The position numbers and the translations under genes were made by a program. The notes beneath the pieces are model-generated. The model saw only the letters and a list, made by a program, of their open reading frames with translations. It was not told the origin of the DNA and searched no databases. This document shows, one piece after another, positions 59,405 to 64,000 of a DNA stretch of 64,000 nucleotides. The stretch is taken from assembly GCA_944349855.1 (NCBI GenBank), contig CALVNS010000005.1:1-64000 (forward strand), in the 5' to 3' direction. This DNA is from an uncultured Eubacteriales bacterium (GTDB taxonomy: Bacteria > Bacillota > Clostridia > Christensenellales > Aristaeellaceae). How positions within the stretch are numbered: position 1 is the stretch's first letter; each line of letters begins with the position of its first letter.

Positions 59405-62038
59405 TTACTGATTCTTCTCCAGGATCGCAGCATGCGCAGCCGCCAGACGAGCGATCGGCACGCGGAACGGCGAGCAGGAGACGTAGTTCAGGCCCACCTT
59501 ATGGCAGAACATGACGGAAGACGGATCGCCGCCATGCTCGCCGCAGATGCCCAGCTTGATGTCGGGGCGGGTCTTACGGCCCAGATCGGCAGCCATCTGT
59601 ACGAGCTTACCGACGCCCTTCTGATCCAGGCGAGCAAACGGATCGGACTCGAAGATCTTCTTGTCGTAGTAGGCATTCAGGAACTTGCCGGCATCGTCGC
59701 GAGAGAAGCCGAACGTCATCTGCGTCAGATCGTTGGTGCCGAAGGAGAAGAACTCGGCCTCCTTGGCAATCTCGTCCGCCGTGACGGCCGCACGCGGAAT
59801 CTCGATCATCGTACCGATCTTGTACTCAAGCTGCACGCCCTTCTCGTCCATAACCTGCTTGGCGGTATCGACGACGATCTTCTTGACATAGGCCAGCTCC
59901 TTGACCTCGCCGACCAGCGGGATCATGATTTCCGGATGGATGTCGTAGCCATCCTCCTGCTTGACCTCGATCGCGGCTTCGATGACAGCACGGGTCTGCA
60001 TCTCGGCGATCTCCGGATAGGTGACGGCCAGACGGCAGCCACGGTGGCCCATCATCGGGTTGAACTCATGCAGCGCGTCGATCTTGGCGACGATGGCCTC
60101 AGAGGTGGTGCCCAGCTCCTTGGCGATCGCGGCAATTTCTTCGGTCATATTCTTGGCCGGCAGGAACTCATGCAGCGGCGGGTCGAGGTAACGAACGGTC
60201 ATCGGACGGCCCTTCAGCGCCTTGTACATGGCCTTGAAGTCGCCCTTCTGCATCGGCAGAATCTTCGCCAGCGCAGCGCGGCGCTGCTCTTCCGTCTCGG
60301 ACAGAATCATCTCGCGGACGGCCGCGATGCGGTCGGCCTCAAAGAACATATGCTCGGTACGGCACAGGCCGATGCCCTCGGCGCCGAACTTCACAGCGAC
60401 CTCGGTGTCGCGCGGATTGTCGGCATTGGTGCGGACCTGCAGCTTGCGGGCCTCATCCGCCCAACCCATGAGGGTGGCAAAATCGCCGGAAACGGACGCG
60501 TCAACGGTCTTGATGGCTTCGCCATAGACGTTGCCGGTGGAGCCGTCGATAGACATCCAATCTCCCTCGTGGAAGACAGTGTCCCCAATCTTGGCCACCT
60601 TGGCCTCTTCGTCGACGACCAGCGCGCCACAGCCGGCAACGCAGCAGGTGCCCATGCCGCGTGCAACAACGGCCGCGTGCGACGTCATGCCGCCACGGGC
60701 GGTCAGGATGCCCTGCGCATGCGCCATGCCCTCAATATCCTCAGGAGAGGTCTCCAGACGAACAAGGACGACCTTCTGGCCAGACTGAGCGGCAGCGGTG
60801 GCTTCGGCGGCGGTGAAATACACCTGGCCGCAGGCAGCTCCCGGAGAGGCGGCCAGACCGGTGGCGATCACCTTGGCGGCCTTCAGCGCGGAGGCGTCAA
60901 ACTGCGGATGCAGCAGCGCGTCCAGCTGCTTGGGTTCGACCTTGAGCACCGCTTCTTCCTTGGTGATCATGCCCTCGTTCACCAGGTCGACGGCGATCTT
61001 CAGCGCAGCGGCGGCCGTGCGCTTGCCATTGCGGGTCTGGAGCATGTAGAGCTTGCCGCGCTCGATGGTGTACTCCATGTCCTGCATGTCGCGATAGTGC
61101 TTCTCGAGCGTATCGGCGATCTTGGCGAACTGCTCATACACCTCGGGCATGACGTCCTTCAGGGTCGCGATCGCCTGCGGCGTGCGGATGCCGGCCACGA
61201 CGTCCTCGCCCTGCGCGTTGATCAGGTACTCACCATAGAGCTTGTTCTCGCCGGTCGACGGATTGCGGGTGAACGCAACGCCCGTGCCGGAGGTATCGCC
61301 CATGTTGCCGAAGACCATCGACTGCACATTGACGGCCGTGCCCCAATCGCCGGGGATGTCGTTCATGCGGCGATAGTAGATGGCGCGGGGGTTATCCCAG
61401 GAGCGGAAGACGGCCTTGATGGCCTCCATCAGCTGGACCTTCGGATCCTGCGGGAACTCCTCGCCCTTCTCTTCCTTGTAGATCGCCTTGAAGCGCTCGG
61501 TGACTTCCTTCATGTCCTGCGCATTCAAATCGGTATCGAACTTGGCGTGCTTCTCTTCCTTGATGGCGTCGAGCACGCGCTCGAACTTGGACTTGGGGAT
61601 CTCCATCACGACGTCGGAGAACATCTGGATGAAGCGACGATAGGAGTCATAGGCAAAGCGCTCATTCTCGGTCAGCTTCGCCAGGCCCTTGACGGCCACA
61701 TCGTTCAGGCCGAGGTTGAGGATGGTGTCCATCATGCCGGGCATGGAAGCGCGCGCACCGGAGCGAACGGACACGAGGAACGGATTCTCCAAGTCGCCGA
61801 ACTTCTTGCCGCAGATCTCTTCGGTCTTGGCGAGGGCCTCGTAGATCTGCTCCACGATATCGTCCCCGATCGTCTTGCCGTCCTGATAGTAGCGGGTGCA
61901 GGCTTCCGTGGTCACGGTGAAGCCCTGCGGCACCGGCAGGCCCAGAGACGTCATTTCGGCGAGGTTTGCGCCCTTGCCGCCCAGCAGGTTGCGCATGCTG
62001 GCGTTTCCTTCTTTGAACAGGTATACGTACTTCGTCAT
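59405..62038 (-). CDS. ppdK: pyruvate, phosphate dikinase
   Basis: 877 residues, the normal size. N-terminal ATP-grasp region (LGGKGANLAEMTSLGLPVPQGF, SVRSGARASMPGMMDTILNLG), central phosphohistidine domain with catalytic His in GGMTSHAAVVARGMG, and C-terminal PEP/pyruvate domain (GLCRTEHMFF, MGHRGCRL, FGTNDLTQMTFGFSRDD). Interconverts pyruvate, ATP and phosphate with PEP, AMP and PPi in glycolysis or gluconeogenesis. ATG 62038 with AAGGAGG; upstream in-frame codons lie over the promoter region. Confidence 0.97.
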   Translation of the reverse strand: MTKYVYLFKEGNASMRNLLGGKGANLAEMTSLGLPVPQGFTVTTEACTRYYQDGKTIGDDIVEQIYEALAKTEEICGKKFGDLENPFLVSVRSGARASMPGMMDTILNLGLNDVAVKGLAKLTENERFAYDSYRRFIQMFSDVVMEIPKSKFERVLDAIKEEKHAKFDTDLNAQDMKEVTERFKAIYKEEKGEEFPQDPKVQLMEAIKAVFRSWDNPRAIYYRRMNDIPGDWGTAVNVQSMVFGNMGDTSGTGVAFTRNPSTGENKLYGEYLINAQGEDVVAGIRTPQAIATLKDVMPEVYEQFAKIADTLEKHYRDMQDMEYTIERGKLYMLQTRNGKRTAAAALKIAVDLVNEGMITKEEAVLKVEPKQLDALLHPQFDASALKAAKVIATGLAASPGAACGQVYFTAAEATAAAQSGQKVVLVRLETSPEDIEGMAHAQGILTARGGMTSHAAVVARGMGTCCVAGCGALVVDEEAKVAKIGDTVFHEGDWMSIDGSTGNVYGEAIKTVDASVSGDFATLMGWADEARKLQVRTNADNPRDTEVAVKFGAEGIGLCRTEHMFFEADRIAAVREMILSETEEQRRAALAKILPMQKGDFKAMYKALKGRPMTVRYLDPPLHEFLPAKNMTEEIAAIAKELGTTSEAIVAKIDALHEFNPMMGHRGCRLAVTYPEIAEMQTRAVIEAAIEVKQEDGYDIHPEIMIPLVGEVKELAYVKKIVVDTAKQVMDEKGVQLEYKIGTMIEIPRAAVTADEIAKEAEFFSFGTNDLTQMTFGFSRDDAGKFLNAYYDKKIFESDPFARLDQKGVGKLVQMAADLGRKTRPDIKLGICGEHGGDPSSVMFCHKVGLNYVSCSPFRVPIARLAAAHAAILEKNQ

Positions 62039-62145
62039 GCCTAAGTCCTCCTTGTTCGAAAGCACATTGTGCAAGAAGCGGCGCCGACAGGAGCCGCAAA
62101 CTTGACGCAGACGGAAGAAAGCCATCTTCATGGCTCACCCACAAA

Positions 62146-62174
62146 ATTATACTATAAATTTCCGAAAATAGCAA
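62146..62174 (-). promoter_or_regulatory. ppdK promoter
   Basis: Minus strand: TTGCTA (62174-62169), 17 nt, perfect TATAAT (62151-62146). Confidence 0.8.
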
Positions 62175-62205
62175 GCGAAAAACGAAGGGAAACCGGCGCA
62201 TTGTC

Positions 62206-64000
62206 TCAGTTTTTTGCCAGATGCAAACCGTCCTTTTCAAATTTCTTACGCGCGGCGCGAACGAGCGCTTCGGCCTCGGAATGCAAATGCGGGTCCTCAC
62301 GAAGCTCCCGCCATGCATCCTGTGCCTCCTTGAGCAGTGCGGCCTCTGCGCAGAGCATCAGCGCAGGCATGCGGGGTTCGCCGTGCTGCCGGGTGCCGAA
62401 AAATTCCCCCGCTCCACGGATCTCCAGGTCGCGCTTTGCAACAGCAAAGCCGTCGCTTGTCTCCACCAGCGTGCGCAGGCGTTCGTTAGGTCTGGCCATC
62501 AGGAAACACCAGCTTGCCCGCTCTCCGCGCCCCACGCGTCCGCGCAGCTGGTGAAGTTGAGCAAGCCCGAAGCGCTCGGCGTTCTCCACGACCATGACGG
62601 AAGCGTTGGGTACATTGACGCCGACTTCGACGACAGTCGTGGAGACGAGCACGTCCAATTCGCCCGCCTCAAACGCACGTAACGTCTCCTCTTTATCCGC
62701 TGCGCGCATTCGCCCGTGCACGAGTCCCAGGCGAAGCGAGCGAAACGGACCGGCACGAAGCGCTTCATAGCGCTGTGTAGCGCTGGCACACTCGTCCTCC
62801 GGCAGTGATTCCTCGACCAGCGGACAGACGATATAGGCCTGCGCGCCTGCGCTCACTTCTTGCCGGATGAATCCATACAGGTCATCGCGTTTTTCTTCGC
62901 TCACGATGCGCGTGCGCACCTCTCGACGCCCGGGCGGCAGCTCGTCCACGACGGAGATGTCCAAATCGCCGTAGAGCACGAGTGCAAGCGTGCGAGGGAT
63001 GGGCGTTGCCGACATCACCAGTACATTGGGCGATTCCCCTTTCAGCGAGAGCCGCGTGCGCTGGCGCACCCCGAAGCGGTGCTGTTCGTCCGTCACGACG
63101 AGCCCCAACCGCGCGTATTGGACGCCCTCGGAGATGAGTGCATGGGTTCCAATGACGATGTCCCAGCGCCCCTCTGCGATGGCCTCGTACGCCTCACGGC
63201 GCTTGGCGGCAGACAGCTTGCCTGTGAGCAGGCCGCAGCGCACGCCCAGCGGAGACAGCATGGCCTCGGCGGTGCGCATGTGTTGGGCGGCTAGCACCTC
63301 GGTGGGAACCATCAAAGCACCCTGAAACCCATGTCGGGCGGCTGCAAAGAGCGCAGCGAATGCGATGGCCGTCTTGCCGCATCCCACGTCGCCCTGCACC
63401 ATGCGCGCCATGGCCGTCGGCGCAGACAGATCGTTGAAAATCTCCCGCAGCACGCGCAGCTGTGCGCCGGTCGGCACGTACGGCTGCGCGCGCCAAAAGG
63501 CCTCGGCGTCCGCATCGGAACAGGAAATACGCGTTCCGGACGGCCTTTCCAGCGTCGCGCCCGCAATGGCCGCCTGAAAGAGCAGGAGCTCCTCGAACGC
63601 CAGGCGCCGCTTTGCCTGTGCCAGTCCCTGGGCATCCTGTGGAAAGTGTACCTGACGCAGCGCCTGGATGCGTGGGCAAAGTTGATGGCGCTGCAAGAGG
63701 CGCTCAGGCAAGACGTCTTCGCACTCACAGGTGGAGAGCATCTTCAGTACGGCATCCCGGATCAGCTTCTGCGGCACGCCGGGCACCTGCGCGTAGACCG
63801 GCGTGATACAGCGCTGCGTTTCAATCGACGGATTGACGGCATAAAGGCCGGTCTTTCGCCGCACAATGCGCGCAAAAAACAGAAGGCGTTCCCCTTCGTG
63901 CAACCGCTGTTTCATCCAGGGCTGATTGAACCACAGACAGCGAATGGCGCCGCTCTCGTCGCGCACGCGGGCGCTCACCCACGTCATCCCATGCGCTCGG
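62206..64000 (-). CDS. recG: ATP-dependent DNA helicase RecG (N-terminus outside window)
   Basis: At least 597 residues are visible; the frame stays open to the window edge, so the true start lies beyond 64000. The wedge/OB domain comes first (FARIVRRKTGLYAVNPSIE), then helicase motifs: GDVGCGKTAIAFAAL (I), LTGKL, GTHALI (Ia region), DEQHRFGVRQR (DEQH, II), MSATPIPRTL (III), VSTTVVEVGVNVPNASVMVVENAERFGLAQLHQLRGRVGRG (V-VI area in shorter parts). It remodels replication forks and branched DNA. Confidence 0.95.
   Translation of the reverse strand, partial: RAHGMTWVSARVRDESGAIRCLWFNQPWMKQRLHEGERLLFFARIVRRKTGLYAVNPSIETQRCITPVYAQVPGVPQKLIRDAVLKMLSTCECEDVLPERLLQRHQLCPRIQALRQVHFPQDAQGLAQAKRRLAFEELLLFQAAIAGATLERPSGTRISCSDADAEAFWRAQPYVPTGAQLRVLREIFNDLSAPTAMARMVQGDVGCGKTAIAFAALFAAARHGFQGALMVPTEVLAAQHMRTAEAMLSPLGVRCGLLTGKLSAAKRREAYEAIAEGRWDIVIGTHALISEGVQYARLGLVVTDEQHRFGVRQRTRLSLKGESPNVLVMSATPIPRTLALVLYGDLDISVVDELPPGRREVRTRIVSEEKRDDLYGFIRQEVSAGAQAYIVCPLVEESLPEDECASATQRYEALRAGPFRSLRLGLVHGRMRAADKEETLRAFEAGELDVLVSTTVVEVGVNVPNASVMVVENAERFGLAQLHQLRGRVGRGERASWCFLMARPNERLRTLVETSDGFAVAKRDLEIRGAGEFFGTRQHGEPRMPALMLCAEAALLKEAQDAWRELREDPHLHSEAEALVRAARKKFEKDGLHLAKN

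Noticed and set aside
59402..62044. An 880-codon open frame on the plus strand, fully antisense to ppdK
   Set aside because: ppdK on the minus strand has all domains, a promoter, SD and terminator. The plus frame has no recognisable domain and reflects GC-rich codon bias that removes stops.

Overview
The window looks like a chromosomal segment of a high-GC member of the class Clostridia (Firmicutes/Bacillota). The reasons are: a PyrR-attenuated pyr operon, a T-box leader on pheST, a TPP riboswitch on thiT, the cluster HlyD-like/yggS/sepF/yggT/ylmH/divIVA/DUF5665/lspA/rluD, the trio ireB/ruvX/DUF1292, pyruvate phosphate dikinase, a class III ribonucleotide-reductase-type small protein, and very regular sigma-A promoters with 17-bp spacers. 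The genus cannot be read from the sequence. No rRNA, tRNA, CRISPR array, prophage or complete insertion sequence was found.

Layout. 0.1-4.5 kb: an NrdD-like small protein, an esterase, a HAD phosphatase, a zinc dehydrogenase and an amidase-domain protein. 4.5-8.2 kb: a ferric-siderophore/cobalamin-type ABC importer facing a LysR regulator, with overlapping divergent promoters. 8.2-11.5 kb: a polyprenyl-phosphate sugar transferase and a CNNM/CorC transporter behind an attenuated leader. 11.6-19.4 kb: pyrR-pyrP-pyrB-pyrC-pyrF-pyrK-pyrD plus a sugar-phosphate isomerase-like protein. 19.4-25.2 kb: pgi, thiT, yfbR, argF, aroK and a THUMP/methyltransferase-like protein. 25.2-31.1 kb: the division and envelope cluster. 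31.2-34.5 kb: PRC-barrel, AI-2E, ireB, ruvX fused to DUF1292, and a second DUF1292. 34.5-39.2 kb: T-box, pheS, pheT, aroE. 39.2-44.5 kb: udk, MATE, GH18, a Cys-rich protein, xpt, yqeK. 44.6-49.7 kb: a FucI-like isomerase, then a lower-GC island holding nfo and an AlkD-like gene. 49.7-55.7 kb: a complete ABC importer with a DUF3798 binding protein. 56-59.3 kb: GtrA, an LCP-like protein, a tyrosine recombinase, rnhA. 59.4-64 kb: ppdK and recG, the latter cut by the window end.

How it works together. Pyrimidine supply is handled by de novo synthesis (pyrBCFKD), uracil uptake (pyrP) and salvage (udk, yfbR), but pyrE and carAB are not here. sepF, divIVA, yggT and the HlyD-like protein form the usual division neighbourhood. 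Two import systems, one iron/cobalamin-type and one of unknown substrate, have complete gene sets. Small-molecule control by RNA is prominent: PyrR leader, T-box, TPP riboswitch, and two leaders whose class could not be assigned (upstream of the CNNM gene and of the DUF3798 gene).

The points most worth following are: the ruvX-DUF1292 in-frame fusion that keeps an internal ribosome-binding site; the short leader peptide followed by a terminator ahead of the CNNM transporter; the DUF3798 importer with an enlarged permease and a long folded leader; a 25-cysteine small protein; and a THUMP-type protein whose methyltransferase motifs look eroded.
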